The notes: generated by a model from the letters alone, not told the origin. Numbered from the stretch's first letter, positions 1 through 14,900 are shown. The stretch: 64,000 nucleotides of DNA from Litomosoides sigmodontis (GCA_963070105.1 OY718803.1:11064327-11128326), one strand, 5' to 3'. A program made the numbers and translations.

Positions 1-1524
1 TAAAATATCCGAAATGAGTGGTAGGAGCAGACGGAAATGTGGTGAGAGTAAGCGTTGTCGTAAAGATCGTAAGTAATATTATAGTAGGAGGAAGCAAATG
101 TGATGTTGAAGTTAATGAAGACCGGAAATATCGGTGTTAGCCTTTTGACCGTTTCTGTCGTTCGGACAATAAAGTAACGTAACATTCTTCAAACATCTGT
201 CTTATTCCGTTTATTGTTTGCTCAAGGAAAGTTGTGAATTAGAAGAGAGGATGCGTACGTGTACGGTAGAAAGGTATTGTCAAGTGAAATTGTGATACGC
301 TTAATCATTACTATATGGTTTAGTATTTTTGTTGAAATTTTAAAAATTATCCAAGAAAAAAAATGAAAAAGTTGTTAACAACGGAATTTCTAATAGTTAT
401 TTTGTCTAATAGAAACAACATATTTATAACAGTATGATATATTTGAATGAAAAAAAAAAACAATACTAAAAAAGATATGTGTAAAGATATGTTTAGCAAT
501 GAAATTTAAATTGAACGAAAAATTTCATTACTGCTTTAGTGGCATTGTTAATTTAGAAATGTGAATGAATGCATTTTAAGTTTATTCTTTTGACTTTGTT
601 GTTTTCTATTAGAATGTTTAAATTATTATTTTTTTGCACTGCTATAATAGAATTTGATAACTAATTTTTCATTGCACATGAATGGCACTTTGAAAGTTTT
701 CGTATTTATTTCGTAAATTCATTTGACCTTTACTTATCTATTAGAAATGCTCATTTCAATAATTTTTCTTGTAAAGCATTTCATTTATATTTAATAATTT
801 GCCAATTAAGCGTTCTTTTTATCAATTAATTTAACATTAGCCCTTCGTTTGATAAAGCATGAACTAACTTTTCCTTCTTTTTTCTCTTCAAAATTTCATC
901 CACTTAATTTTGCTGCTTTTTTTCAACTTCAAAGGAAAAAGCAGAGCAAACGCATTTCTTTTATTCACTTCTTAAGGATGAGTACGAGAAAGAAAGAAAA
1001 TGATAATAAATTTAGCAAATAGAGTTAATTGCATAATTCAGTCGAACTTTCTATTTTAATAATAGTTTCAAGAAGACCGGAAATTTAGTGAAAGAAAAGT
1101 GAATTCGATGTATTCCCTTTCTCTCTTTTTGTTTTTTCTTTCAAAGAAAACAAACAATATATGTTATTTATTTTTTTGCACGCTAACAGCGATTGCTAAT
1201 TCTAATTCGATTAATCGAACGAATTTCGAACTGTTTCCCTTTTTAATTTGTTTTCAACAAAATAACTTTCTCTTTTCATACTCTTTTTGCCGCTTAATCT
1301 TTGAATTTTGAAAATCACACACACGTAATACACGTATATCAATGTACACTTCAACCTCCCTTTCTAGGAAAGCGCAAGTACAAATGAGTTAGTTCGAAAT
1401 TCAGAAAAAATTATGCATATATTATGTATGTGTGTGCGCGTGTGTGTAATTAAAATAGAAGTTTTAACAGAAAATTTCTTTTACTAAACTAGGCAGTGAA
1501 CTTTATTTGCTAGAATTATATGTG

Positions 1525-1541
1525 CGTGTGTGTCTGTATGG

Positions 1542-1573
<32 letters not shown>
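1525..1573. repeat. (GT)n microsatellite
   Basis: An almost pure GT dinucleotide run with a few interruptions at its left end. A similar GT-rich stretch lies just upstream at about 1,425-1,447. Confidence 0.9.
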
Positions 1574-1575
<2 letters not shown>

Positions 1576-1974
1576 TATAATAATTCATTAGCTGTTTGCG
1601 TAGGAGACAAAGAGTTCTTTCAATTTATACCAGTCAGACGAATGGACGGCCGGATGGATGGATGGGAAGGACGAACGGATGGTAAATTTCAATCGAGGAG
1701 AATGTTTTCAGATGAAATATGCAATATAAATATTAATTGTTTAAAAATAGCTAAGCTCTTTGATCGAAGGCCAATCTGTGGAAGCGCTTTTGTGATGCAT
1801 TTCCCATACCGTTCCTTTTTTCGGTCCATTTTTTTTGCTATGCAAATTGCTTAATCGCCAGTTACACGGTTTTTTGCTAGCTTGTGTTTGTTATGTCCGT
1901 TCCCTTCTTCTTCACTTTTCTACATTTCGTTAATTTTTTTTTTTTGAAATTAAATTCATTTCTCGTAGCAACAG

Positions 1975-2140
1975 TTGTTGCATTCATTGTACTGTAGCTG
2001 CTATTGCCGTAGCAATAACTGTTATCGTAGTAGCAATAGCGCTAGCGATATTAGCAATAAGCACGCATTCAACTTTGCAGGTGCTGTTGCTATGGCAATA
2101 ACTGTTATTGTAGTAGCAATAGCACTGACAATATGGAAGA
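1975..2140. repeat. Two diverged copies of a trinucleotide-like tract
   Basis: A segment with GCAATAACTGTTAT-like sequence followed by GTAGTAGCAATAGC recurs about 85 bp apart with a few changes. The tract reads as an alanine/isoleucine/valine-rich stretch that imitates a membrane segment. I treat it as cryptic simple sequence, not a gene. Confidence 0.6.
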
Positions 2141-4456
2141 AGCAGTTCATGTGGCATGAAGTGAAAAAGATTTGGCCAAAAATGGATAACGAAAGATTCA
2201 TTTGTGCAAATAAGCTGAGTTAGTCAGGTGGGCAGCTGTCTAATAATTTTTCATTTTTCCTTCAAATGACAAATGTGCCGCCTAAATGCTGATATGTCCT
2301 CTTTTTTTTCCGTCTATTTTTATTTAAATTTAAATTGATTAGCGTAGACATTGAATAGAGCAGTTCGATTTAATAATTATGAATGTTTCAGATGACAGCT
2401 TTGCTTTTAGATCTTCGACAGTTACGTTCGTTTTTTTAATTTCTAAACTGCAACAGTTACGGAGGTTGTTTGGTATTTAAATCTTAGAGTGTTATTGCTA
2501 TGATAAGTTATTTATGCGTACAATTAATTAATCCTTACAGTGCTAAAACAGCTGGCATAGACTTGAGGAAATTTCTTTTTATGGAAACTATTAAATTATG
2601 AAATCAGACGGAAATTGTTATAAATTAGATGCAAACGGTTGAAATTAATAGGTAAATTATTGTGTTGATGAAAATTCTCTCGTACAACTTCCTTTCTTTC
2701 TTTCTCTTTCTCCCTTTCCTCGCGAAATTCATTTCCTCTTTTTGATAAATTCTGAAAATTTTTCGTACATACAGTTTACTTCAAATATTTTATTTAAACT
2801 ACGGAAAAAGGCGAGCACACTTCTTTTTAGATTTCCGATTTTTTCTTCCTCTCTTTTTCTTTCTTTCGTTCGCTTTTTCGTCTAAAAGGTGAATGCTTTG
2901 TGTTTAATACAAATAAATTGTTCTTTTGCATAAAAGTACTTTTGACATTTTCGTTTTGTAATACTTCTCTCCCTTTCTCTCCCTCTCTCTCTCCCCCTTC
3001 TCTGGCTTTTTCTCTTTCTCTTTTCCTGAAAAAATTTGGAAAAAAAACTGAATGTAAACTTTTTTCAAAAAGTGAAAAAAGCTTGCATTTAGTTTTTTTT
3101 TCTGTTGAAGATAGCATAAGCCAATTTTTGTTCATTTTTTTTTAGCTTTTTCGTTTTTTTCGTCAAATTAAATTAAGCTTTTTTAAGTTTAAAAAGAACA
3201 AATGAATGTAATTTAGTTTTTTGCTGTAATTTAACATTTTATTTCATCTATTTTTTTAAAAACAAGAAATGAACATCTTTATCATCAAACTCTCTCCGAT
3301 AGGTAAGAATAATTGAGTGAAGAAAAAATGAAATCTGAAAAATATTTTACAAACTTTTTACTGATCTGAATAAAATTAAATCGAGTTGAGAAAAAAGGGT
3401 GAAAGGTCAAAATTTAAATGAGAGGGAGTGAGAAAGAGGAGTTATTTACGGGTCGGAGAGAGAGAAATGATAGGATAGACATCATGGCACATCCCTGTCG
3501 AAGCACTTTTCTCTTCCACTCTTTTTTTTGTAAAACGACGAAATTTTAGAACAAAAAATGGGTATAATTTTTTTGAGTGTAATAGCAGAAATTGTTTAAT
3601 TGTGCGAAAAAGTAGGTTTAAAGTTGTCCTTGGCCTACATATCATAGCCCAGAAATATTGAAATGATTGAAATTTAATCGAGAAATCTCCTCAATGAATG
3701 AATGCATGTGTTTTGCATAGTTTCAATTCAATTATGTTTCATATGTTTGAATGAATGGACATTCACTTTTGAAAAATTTCTCTAAGAAAAATTCTTTTGT
3801 AATTTATTAATGAAATAAATGTTACTTTAATTTTACTGTAAGTGGTGATAAAACAGAGCAGGTTTCGGGAGAGAAAGAGAGAGAGACAAGGGTCATTTTC
3901 ATTTTTTCTTTTTGTTAATTTTTTATTTAAATTTAGCAATTAACTAATATTCGAATATCACTTCATTAATTGGTAGAATTTTAGCTTATTTGATAATAAA
4001 TGTCTTTTTGGAGTGAGAATATTTTTCATTTTCCTACATGTATTTTAAAATTTTCAGAAATTAGCCTTTGAACTTTTGATGGTTTTTCATTTTTTCACTT
4101 ATTGATAAATAAGTAGAAATTATTCATTTGCATATGATAACAGTTACTTCAGTAATTATTTTTAAATTTTTTTTTAAAGTTTCAAATGATCTTTTCGGTT
4201 ACAGTAGCACTGAATTTCGTATTAACATCCATGTAATATGGTGCGTGTAGGCTGTAGAGCACTTTGATAATTCTCATTCAATTAATTTAAAATTGAAACG
4301 AAGAGTTTTAATAGTTGATGGATAAACGTTCAATGAAATATTATGGTGATTTTGTACTTCCAACTTAATTTAATTTGTTTTGCGTTACTCTTAATTTTCA
4401 CGGGATCATTTACGTTTCAGTAACATCTTTGTGGTTGCAATAATCATACGTAGCCT

Positions 4457-4824
4457 TACGTGTACATCTTTTAAATGCCATCAAAGATACGAATAGCTAA
4501 AGAAGTACAAGCGAATAAAAAAAAAATCAAACTGCAAAAATGTTTATCTTAATTTATCGAGGAGTTTGATGTTTCAGCAATATTTTCATTAAACAAATAA
4601 CGAAGGAAAATTTTGCTTAACACGTCATCTCACGTGTACATCTTCTTTTAGGTGACGTGAAAGATACGTTCCGCTGAAAAAACTGATAGTTTGATGTTTC
4701 AGCGCTATTTTCCCATATTTTTTTATTCGCTGCAGTTATTGCTTAAGCAAATTACAAAAAAAACATATTTACCTGTCATTAATTACTGTTCAAGCAAATT
4801 GCAAAAACAATATTTACCTGTCAT
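4457..4824. repeat. Diverged tandem duplication with a short inverted repeat
   Basis: Shared blocks include a CGTGTACATCTT-like block (about 4,458 and 4,632), a TTTGATGTTTCAGC block (about 4,565 and 4,690) and an AAGCAAATT...TTTACCTGTCATT block (about 4,745 and 4,793). CACGTCA at 4,621-4,627 pairs with TGACGTG at 4,653-4,659 inside the second copy. It is not coding. Confidence 0.6.
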
Positions 4825-6117
4825 TTATTTGTCTCATAAATTACCTCATCAATTATATACTTATAAATAAAGCAGTATGGTATTCCTGCTGATTTTATTT
4901 ACACTGTTCCGTTAGCGTACACCTTTCATTTGTTTATTATTGATCGTTTGTTTGTTTGACGGATTACACGTAAAATTAATTATGCACGGATTAAACAAGT
5001 GATTTGTCATTGAATGTTTCAGTTGATAAATTTTTTCGTACTTTTTAAATGCACACTCACTAACCTCTGTTATTGTTATTAATTAATTGATTGAGGAGAA
5101 ATTTTATTTATCAACTAAAATTTCTACGAAATTTCTTTCCACTCCGTGATTAATTAAAGATTATTGGTTTATCTTTGCATATGCCAAATTAGTACAATTC
5201 ACGATTTTATGCTAAAGCGGAAGAAATTGATAGGAATTTTGTGCTGTAGGAAGAAGTGATTTCACTGTTCAGAATCACTGATAAGCGTAAGGAATTTAGT
5301 GATATGACCACAGTGATTTGATAACGATGTGATTCGTACGTTGAGCTCGTAGTACAGCTCGCAATGCAGATGGGTGTGTGTGTATATATATAATAAAGGA
5401 TACTTTTACACTGTTGTAATTGATCAGTGTAAGTTTAACATTAAATTAATTAAAGTGAAAAATTTTCAAAATGTATCTTATCAATGAGAAATAAGACAAA
5501 AGAAAGATCAAATCAGTTTTTATTTAAAAAAGAGAATAAAAAATGCAAGATTTACATAACGTATTTCAGTTAAAATTCAGTGAAATCATGAAGAGATGGA
5601 AAATTTTTAAATCCAATTAGTCATTTCCTTTTTTTCTTTTTGAAATCAATTAATCGTTAATGTATGGGCGTTAACTGTCATATTCATCTTTTTCATGGCT
5701 TACGCAAATTCAGTTTTTCACTTTTTATTTTTTGAAATTAACTAATTCAAATAATAGCGAACAACTGTTAAAATTAGAGGAACTGAACGATAAGCTTTGC
5801 TGCACTGTAACTGATAAGTAAACAATTATCAATTTCCACAAAAGTTTGCGGAATTTTGTTGTTGAATGGATTTCGATGGAAATGATTGTGTGTCTGATAA
5901 GGCAATGCAAATGTTATCAGTGAGGATGGAATAACCGAATCTGCCAATGTCCGTCCTTGTCACACAGCACGGAATTGATGGAAATTGAGGTGCAGGAGGT
6001 GATCGCGTTGCTTTCTATCATTTCCATAAATAAATAAGTAAATAAATTTAGAAAAAAAATGTGTAGACCGAATTGGAGGAGGAAGAAGCGGAAGATGTCG
6101 AAAATGGGAAGGAACGA

Positions 6118-6188
6118 AGGAAGGAGAGAGAGAGAGAGAGAGAGGGAGAGAAGGAATTGATAATGATGATGATGATGATGATGGATGA
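6118..6188. repeat. GA-rich tract followed by (GAT)n
   Basis: An AG-dinucleotide run is followed by an imperfect GAT trinucleotide array. On the minus strand it reads as serine/leucine- or histidine-rich frames, which are artefacts of the repeat. Confidence 0.85.
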
Positions 6189-9168
6189 TAGTGACCAATG
6201 TATGATGCTTTAATATCTGTCATAAATGATTATAAATTATGTGAAAATGGTATTTTCCCTTGTTTCATTATTATTATCACTATTATCATGATCATTGATC
6301 GCAGCCGTAATTATTGCTATCGTTGCTATCGCTATTGTATTATTATTCGTAAGTACCAGTTTTCTTCTTGTACTTTTCCACAAATTTAATATTTACAACT
6401 CTTCCATCGACAACAACACATGTGCAGGAGAATTTACGACAACTGTAAATGAAGGAATACTGTTTGCTATCATTTGTACTATGTATGAAATGAAAATAAA
6501 AGATGGAATCTGCAAGGTGTACAGTTCAATAATTTCGTTCTAAAACTCAATTATCCTTAATAATTAATTTCACGGTTGAGATAATTTGCAAAATTAATTA
6601 TTTTGTAAAAATTCACTTATGTAGCTTGTGTGATTGCTACTTATTACGTGCAAATATCATTCATTATTTGCACGTGAAGAAGTTTTTTTTTCTTACGGTT
6701 TATTTAAAATGCTAAAGTGATTGATCAGTTTTGCCAAAAACACTTACAGTGAATTTATTGTGAAGTTCATTTGCTTTAATTTTGGAGTGATACATTTATG
6801 TATGAGATTAATTGAAATTACTCGAGCCATGGTATTTTAATTAAGATCAAAGCTGCTGATATGATTGGTGGTGGGATTTTTCTTTTTATTGAATTTGTTT
6901 TTTGGCTATACCTTAAAGCACTTCTTTTTTTCAACCTATCAATCAAAGATTTCTGATTAATTGCAATTTATTTGTGTATTTCTTTACGTGAAAATTTTTA
7001 ACTAACAAAGAAATGTTGTCATTCAATCATTTTTCCAGTTGAAATGAAAAGAAAATCGATCTGTTTAGCAGATATTTAAATTGCCATATTAAAAATTTCA
7101 AACCGTTCATAATGCAACAAATCTCTCTTCTTCTTCAATTTTTTATGTTTTCCGCTTCTTCCACTCCGCTTCCTTGTTTCTATTCGCTTTTCTTGTTCTT
7201 TCGAAGAAAAAAATTGCAAATTAATTTTGAGTGAAAGAGTGAGAGAGAAAAAGAAGGAAACAAAAAATTTTTTCCTTTCTCTCTTATCTCTATCTTTCGA
7301 AGCTTTTCAAAGATTTCTGAAATGATTGATTTGTAGCAAAAGGTTTTTTTTCATTGCTGATATTAGCATAACGGTTTAGCAATAGTGGTAGAACAGTAGT
7401 TGTGGCGTGAAGTGCGGTGCAATTAGTGGGAAAAGGATGGATTTTGATTTATCACATCCGCTCCTCACTAATCAATTTCCAATTTTTATTTCACTGAAAT
7501 TTGCTGCTTCACTTACTTTTCCTTCAATTTATCTGGAAGAAATAGGGCCGCTAACTTTTAAAATTGAATAACTCAACTAATACATCAATGAAATGATTTA
7601 TCAAAATTTAGAATTGCTTAGTTAGTTCATTCTTTTTCTTTTGTCTACCGAACACAAAAATATATAGAGATGAAATTTCGTTCCAAATTCGCGATTTAAT
7701 TTAGCAATTAATTACCCGATTTTTCGATTTCTTCGTCAAAAAATTTTCGACGAAGAAATTAGAAACTTTTTTCAAGCATTTTTTGCCTGCTCAATGGCAA
7801 AAATAATAAATGGATTTGATAAATTAGGAAGCCTAAATTACAATTCCTTTGCCCAAATATTGTCGAACCCTTTCCTTCCCTTCCTTTTTCTCCATTTTAT
7901 TCCCTCTCTCCATCTCTCTCTCTCCCATTCTCTTTCTCTCTTTCTAAATTATCACAAATTTTATCTGTATCCATTCATTTAAACTACATTTACTTTTTCA
8001 GTGCGTATAGGATTCTTCGATTTTTTAACTTTTATATGCTCTTCTTTCTCTCTCTCTCTCTTTCTTTTTAATTCCATCTTTGCTCATACTATCTGACTAA
8101 TTTCAACAAAATTTTAGCACTTTTCATAGTTAATAAAATGATGATAGTAGGGTTAACTAATTTAACTTGTGAAACTGTTTAGTTCCACCTGTTTTAATAA
8201 ATGTAATAGCTATTTTGCTATGAGTCATCAAATTACAAAAATTAAATTACGGCTGATAGTGAAAAACGGTACAGTTTAAACTTCATCGTGCAAAATGTTT
8301 GCAGTTTATTTAAACGAAATTGAATTATTCATCTTTTGTGTTTGATTTATATTGTAGGAATTTTGGCATTCCCCAAAATATTCCCTTGGAAATTGAAATT
8401 ATAGAGTTAAAGGGAATGAGTACAAAGCGACCATTACAGTGTTGACTGAAATTTAGAGCTAAGTACAAGTAGTTTAAGACTACTTTTGATTAATGCTTAT
8501 CATCCTTTTCAATTTGTTGTGGTTAAGATTTTCAAAAATTTTAACATACTTTTTATTACTTTCATTGAACAATTAATGCAAATAATTTTTTAAACTTTTT
8601 AAATCATGGCGACATATTTTATAAAATAACAGCTAAAAACAATTTTAAATTGTTTTCAATTTTTCAGATCAAATGCGAAACGATAAATAAGGTGTGGTAT
8701 GATTTTTGAGCGGTAGAATTTTATGTTGGAAAATATTTTTTCAGGCATTTGTCAAAGTGAAGCAAAAAACACTTGGAAGGCATTTTTTCTGAAATATTTC
8801 ACAGAAATATTTCCCAATTGTTGAAAGGAAAGAAGCAATTTTTATCAAGTTATCATCCATCCATCTCTAAATATTATTAAGTTTGAAATTTCCATTGAAA
8901 AACACATTATTGATTTTGAAATTATCACTGCATCCATCCAAATTGAAAGCTATCATCCGTCTATTGGAATTTAAAGTCAAAATTTTCATCACAATTATCA
9001 TCAAAAAAAAGTACAGTTTTGCAGTTAGACAAAAAGTAAAGACGAAAAAAAACGATATGAAATATAATGAAAATATTTGCAGTTAAGGATACCTTCATAA
9101 AACCGTGGATTTTATTTTGTATTCCAGCACATTATAGTGCACATTTCCGGGTAAAACAACTTCTTTTT

Positions 9169-9227
9169 CCCTCTCTCTCTCTCTCTCCCTCTCTCTCCCT
9201 CTCTCTCCCTCTCTCTTTCTTTGTCTC
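9169..9227. repeat. Polypyrimidine CTCTCTCC repeat
   Basis: A pyrimidine-only tract built from repeated CTCTCTCC-like 8-mers. Similar shorter tracts occur at about 2.96, 7.91, 8.05, 10.43 and (as GA) 10.66 kb. Confidence 0.8.
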
Positions 9228-11963
9228 ACTTCTTTTCATTTGTTTGTTGTGAAAAGCGATCGAAGAGAAGCGAAGTAAGTATTCGTTGGAAAAATGAACT
9301 GCGACGAAGAGCTTCCACTTCGTTCCATTAACACTAACTAACATTCATTTGATTTCATTTTGGAAATTTTCAAACGGATCGATCTGTGCTGCTTTCACAA
9401 GCATTTATTGTCTTAAGTTAATTAAATTTATTTCTTTCTTGCAATTTGCAAACGAATACAGTGATCTGATTTACTAATTTTGATTTGTTTCTTGGAAATC
9501 GATTAGCTGATAATTAATGTACCCTTTTAATGCTAATTATCAGCTATAGAAATGAGTAATTCATAGTAAATAAGGCTTGAACTTTATTTTGCTATCAATT
9601 TAGCTATCAATAAAATATTTTTTTTGTTTTTTTCTTTGACTTTTTTTCTCTCCTTCTCTTTCACTTTGTACAAATATAAACAGAACGAAAGAATGAAAAT
9701 TGAAAATTTTCGTTACATTTAGCTGAGTGTGTCACTGAATTGAGTGTTGGCTTAATTCAATTCGTAATTAAAATTTGAATTGTAATTAATAGATAAATGG
9801 ATGATATATGTACACGGATGTCAGCACTTATTTACCTTAACTGTTATGGATGGATGGCAAAGAGCAAAAGTAAAAAAGGTGATGAAATGGGTCGATTAAT
9901 TAATTATTTCGAATTTTCAAAAATTCATCAAACACAGTTGTGCAACAAAAATTTTTCACATACCATTTTTAATTCCTCTCCTTTTCCCCTTTTTCTGTTC
10001 GTTTTGGCATTTCATGACATGAATTTTTTACCTAAATATTTACAAGAAAAATAAAATTTTTCCCGTAAAAGGAAAGAATTTTGTCAGAGAGGTAGAAAGA
10101 GAAAGGCAAATATTTGGATGACTTCTTCTTCCTCTTCGTTATTTTATTTCTTCTTTTTTTCCCATCATTTGCAAATTCATAAACGATTCTACGAGAAATC
10201 ATTTATCATTGAATTCAACAATTTTCTCTTTTCTCTAACTCATTCATTTCATCAATTTAATGCTACTGCTGCAATTACGGTCGCGGTTACAGTAACAATT
10301 ACAGCTACAGACCGTACTATTGCTACTGATGGTAGTGATGAAAAGTGTGACCCGATTTCTTTTTTTTGCGTTTTTATTTTACAGTTATCACATCAGGCTC
10401 ACATCTTCATTTCATTGTCATCTCTCTCTCTCTCTCTCTTCATTTATGAAATAAATATTTATGAAATCTCTCTTCGTTTGCGAAAAATTTCATTTACGAA
10501 ATGAAAGAAAAAGAGAAAAGGAATTTGTTGATTTTGAAAAAAGCCTTATTTGTTTAAGTCACCCATATCCTTTTTATTCTCCCTCTTTCTAAAAAAAAGG
10601 AAATAATACAAAATTATCACTGAAATTCATTTCAACTTGTGTTACAATTAAGAAAGAGAACGAGAGAGAGAGAGAGAGAGGAAAAACTACTTGTGTACGA
10701 CTTTACGTTTATCTTTTTTCCCCGTCAAAATTCTTAGTGATTGTTAATTAATTGAAAATTGCTGATACATTGATGAAATGATTTCGGTCATACATATGTT
10801 GTACGGAAATCTTTACACTACTCTTGCTATCATTGTTTTTGTAATTAATTGTTCGTACACGTTCGGTGGAATTTGAATTTCGAAAATTAACAAATCTGGT
10901 GAATTTTGGTACTTCCTATCACTATCATTACTACCGATCATTATTTATGGCAAATAATATTTTTATCACTATTATTAGTTATTAATTACTAATGTTTTTG
11001 CAGTTATTAGTTACAAAAGTATTTTATCAAAACTATCCATTTAGCATTTCTAAATTATCTCTTTTCTTATTATTTTGATAAATAATCGCTTTTGAACATT
11101 CAAATTTATATTAATTATATTGAAAACAAATCCATTCATTTTACTTATTATCGACTAGCGATTAAAGGTGAAATTTGTAAAAAATTAATTTCTTAAATTG
11201 TTACACAAAAAAATTAACATACTGCTCTGTGTGCTTTCGCTTTTTATTTTATTCTGTTCTTTGAGTTAATTAAAATTTATTTTTGCTTTCAGATTACTTA
11301 AAAGAAATAGAAGAATAATTACAAAAGCAAGCGAGCACAGGGAGAAGAAAGAAGGGCTGAAATCATTCCATAGGCCTCACAGGTTGGTGAAGAAGCGGGG
11401 AAGGAATTGAAATTTTGAATTTCAGTCTCACCGATGCTTTTCCTGACTTTACGTCAGTGGCGCAGAACATACTTGGTGCAATGATGTGACATGAACACTG
11501 ACTTCCGCAAATTACTACTTCCCACTACATTGGCTATAATGCACATTGTTATAATTCATCGCGGTATTCCTTTACTTTTTCTTTTCAGATTTTAAAATTT
11601 GAAATTAAAAATAACAATTAAATATCACTGAGTTAAAATTAATTAATTTTTTATAGAAATTTATTGATATGAATGATACATACGGTTAATATTATAGCTA
11701 AGCTTGTTTTGTGTTTTTCTTCTCATCACTCTTTGCCAATTGTTCAGAAAAATTTATTCGAAAGTTTATTAATTAATTTTGCAATGATTTAAGATAAGAT
11801 AAATTGAAATAATTTTAATGCTATTAATTTATAAACGAATGGCTGCTTAATAAGTGCTAATATAAAAATAAAATTTGTGCGTAGACAAAGCACATACTTT
11901 TTAAATTTAAAAATGTTTGCAATTAATAGTGGAATAATTAATTAATATGAGTGATTATCATAG

Positions 11964-14900
11964 GAAGGGGTTGTATGGTTGATTATTGCGCTGATATTTA
12001 TTCGCAACGGCTTGATGAAGGTGGTATTTTAATTGGCATGAATGCCCCGTACTGCCAGGTAATATAATAAAATCGCTTAATTAATTACTATTTACTTTAT
12101 TTATCACTTTAATAAGTAATAGAATTGTATAATGTAAAATCATTTAATCACTTAATTATTATCATTATTGCTTAGCGAATCAATCATTTTCGTCAATTAA
12201 ACAACTTACAACAGGCTAAGATTACAAATTCAATCTGTTACTTCGCATCTTTAATTGTGGTATTTGAAATTATAATTAAGATTTTGACTTGTTTGTTGAT
12301 GATCGGAAATTTTCTGTTCATTTATTCGGCGTGGAAAATGAAATTTCATAGTTGAAGATGGCAAAAAAATTTCACAGTGTAACTTTAATTAACTAAATAT
12401 TACAATTTAAAAAAAGGCAAAAGAACTATTTAATTCTCGAGAAAAAAATTTCTAATTAAATTCTTTTTTCTGATTATATGAAGAAAAGAATTTTTTAAAG
12501 GAATTTTAAAGTGAAGGAATTTCTTAATCACATCTTGTCATTGATTATTATTTAGCTAAGGAAATGGCAATGATTGATTTAAGGTAAATGGGTGAATAAT
12601 TTTAGTATTAAATATTAATTAATTACTTATAATCATTTAGTAAGACGCAAGGGTGAAATACGTAAATTGTTCGCGGAGAGAGGGAAAACATACAAAAAGT
12701 TATAAAATTTTCTAAAATTTTCAATCATTCTTAAGTCGTTACTCTAATCTACCTATCAAACAATATAATTTAATTGATTGTCAAACTTTTTTACGAATTT
12801 AATTTTTTTAATTAAACAATTTAATTATTAAACTTATATTCAGATAATAACCGATTACATTTACTGCTTGAGTGTGACAAATCGTACGTGTCGCGGGAAT
12901 CTCAAATATCACACGTTGCAAACTTTGCTTCATCGACAACATCGTGAATTCACATGTAATTCATTTCCGGAAACAATGGAACCTAGCAATTACATACCTA
13001 TCGGGTGACTGGCACTTCTCGCTTTTGAAATTTTAAATTAAAATTAGCAAGAGAAATTTAAATATTAATGATAATTTACGTAATTGCTTGTGTTCGGTAA
13101 TTACTTAGTTAATGTGTTCTGAATATTAGGTTAGATGAATTCGGTCATTGTTCCTGCACTCCAACGTTAAATAATCAAATCATTTTAATTTGCGCCGAAT
13201 AGTTTTTATAACTCTTAAAAATGTTTGGAAATTTCAAACTGCAGACGGAACAAACAATGCAAATTGTTAATGCACATAAGACATTTGCGCATTTCGAAGT
13301 TTACAATTTCAGATGCTCATTTCCCAGTATTGCTCCTCCTCATACAGCGCACCGTTATTGTGCGCTATTTGGCTCACGACATTTGCGAACACTAAATGGA
13401 CACTTCGTGACATGTGCTCGTAGTGGTGCTTATCCGCTTATAAACAACAAACATCTGTTGATACAAATTACCCGTTCATTCTTCGGTGTCGGTACCACTG
13501 CTATTTCGAAGGTGTAGTAACGCTTTGCAAATTTCAAATAAATTCTAGAAAAACTGTTATTCATTAAGGTAACAAATGGAAGGAAAGTACGTTTTTAAGG
13601 TTGAATTATAAGACAAATTATTATTAATATTATCTTTGTGTTTTAGTATCATAAATATTCGGCAAGAAATACTACACTGAATTGCTTACACGTTGCTTAC
13701 ACACACATTAACTTAAAATTCATCCTAAAATAATCAAATTTAGATATCTGATAGTGACAGTAATAATGCATTAGAGGTAGCCGGAGGAAAAGAAAGGTTA
13801 TTTAAGCAATAATAATCTAGATACATCTACACTTACGGTAAGAAGATGTTGGATTGTCCTGGAAGTGAAATGAAATTTAATTGATAAACTTGGCAAAGGT
13901 AAGGAGAAATTAAATATCCTCTACAAAGGTGTAGGATAAGTAATAGGTTCAGATGCAGCGCTTTCAAACGTATCAAGCTTAGTACATTTAGTGTTCAACA
14001 TTGAAGCGGATTCAGGATTTGAACAAACAAAAGGCTCTAGAGAGGAAGGTGATGATGATCAACCTCTTGCACATTTGCGTACGTGAAGTACGTATCTATA
14101 GCGTATATACTTTGTGCTAGTGTTTTTTTGAGTTACTGGAAATCGGATGAGAGGTACGATTTACATTTCAAATTACATATTAATATGAATCATTTAAATT
14201 TCAGATTACAGTAATAGTGAAAAAAAATGAACGCTGTACAGCACGTAAGCAGTATGAAGTGGGATCAGAAGATGAGCAGTTACCTAGTTCATTCACGGAT
14301 GGTACCATATTTGTTGGTAATTCAGATCAAAAAGCAAAAGCAGCGGAAATTAAATCATTAAATCGAAATTACGTTGAAATAATACTACGTTACATAGCTA
14401 CAACGATTTACATTCGACGACATGGTGTGTATCTGTCGGTTGCTTTAAGGATACCTGAACGAATCGTTGAGGTCACTTTTCTTGTCTAGAAATACTGCAC
14501 TTGCATATACCTCTCATCTAATTTAACTTCTGATGACCATAAAGTGATGACCACTTGCATTTCTTTTTCATTCATTCTCACTGCAGCAAATTTATTTCCA
14601 TCTTTGTCTACAGTTGCTGCAATTGTTGTCGTTTGTTTTTTGTTAAAAACAATTAATTAATTCATTTATTAAGTTATGATATGTTACGCCCTAATTAGCA
14701 CTATGAGAGACGGCGAGAGGTTTAGAGACAATTTGATAGATTTAATTTTATAGCCGGTTTTATAGCACACAGCATCCCTTGTGAATTTATATTTCATTTC
14801 TTTTTTTTCGAAAAACCTCGAAAGACTAAAACAATGAAAATGAAAATTTTTGTACATTTTAAAAATGAAAATTGAATTATTCGTTTTTAGGAACAAACAG

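Larger units (their letters stand above)
1..11963. other. Long region with no convincing coding
   Basis: I see no exon set with family similarity on either strand. Open frames here are short and fall on low-complexity DNA. Contents are GT, GA/CT and GAT microsatellites, a diverged duplication at about 4.46-4.82 kb, and tracts of loosely repeated trinucleotides near 2.0, 6.3 and 10.3 kb. The DRAG-1-like gene to the right still lacks its signal-peptide exon, so part of this stretch is probably its promoter, 5' UTR or first intron. Nothing here fixes where. Confidence 0.6.

Noticed and set aside
1507..1854. 115-codon plus-strand frame
   Set aside because: It starts in a GT microsatellite and continues through AT-rich sequence with no similarity or splice support.
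13221..13312. Start of the open frame before drag-1 exon 3
   Set aside because: The frame is open to the left, but the TTTACAATTTCAG acceptor at 13,312 and the phase of the previous exon show this part is intron.
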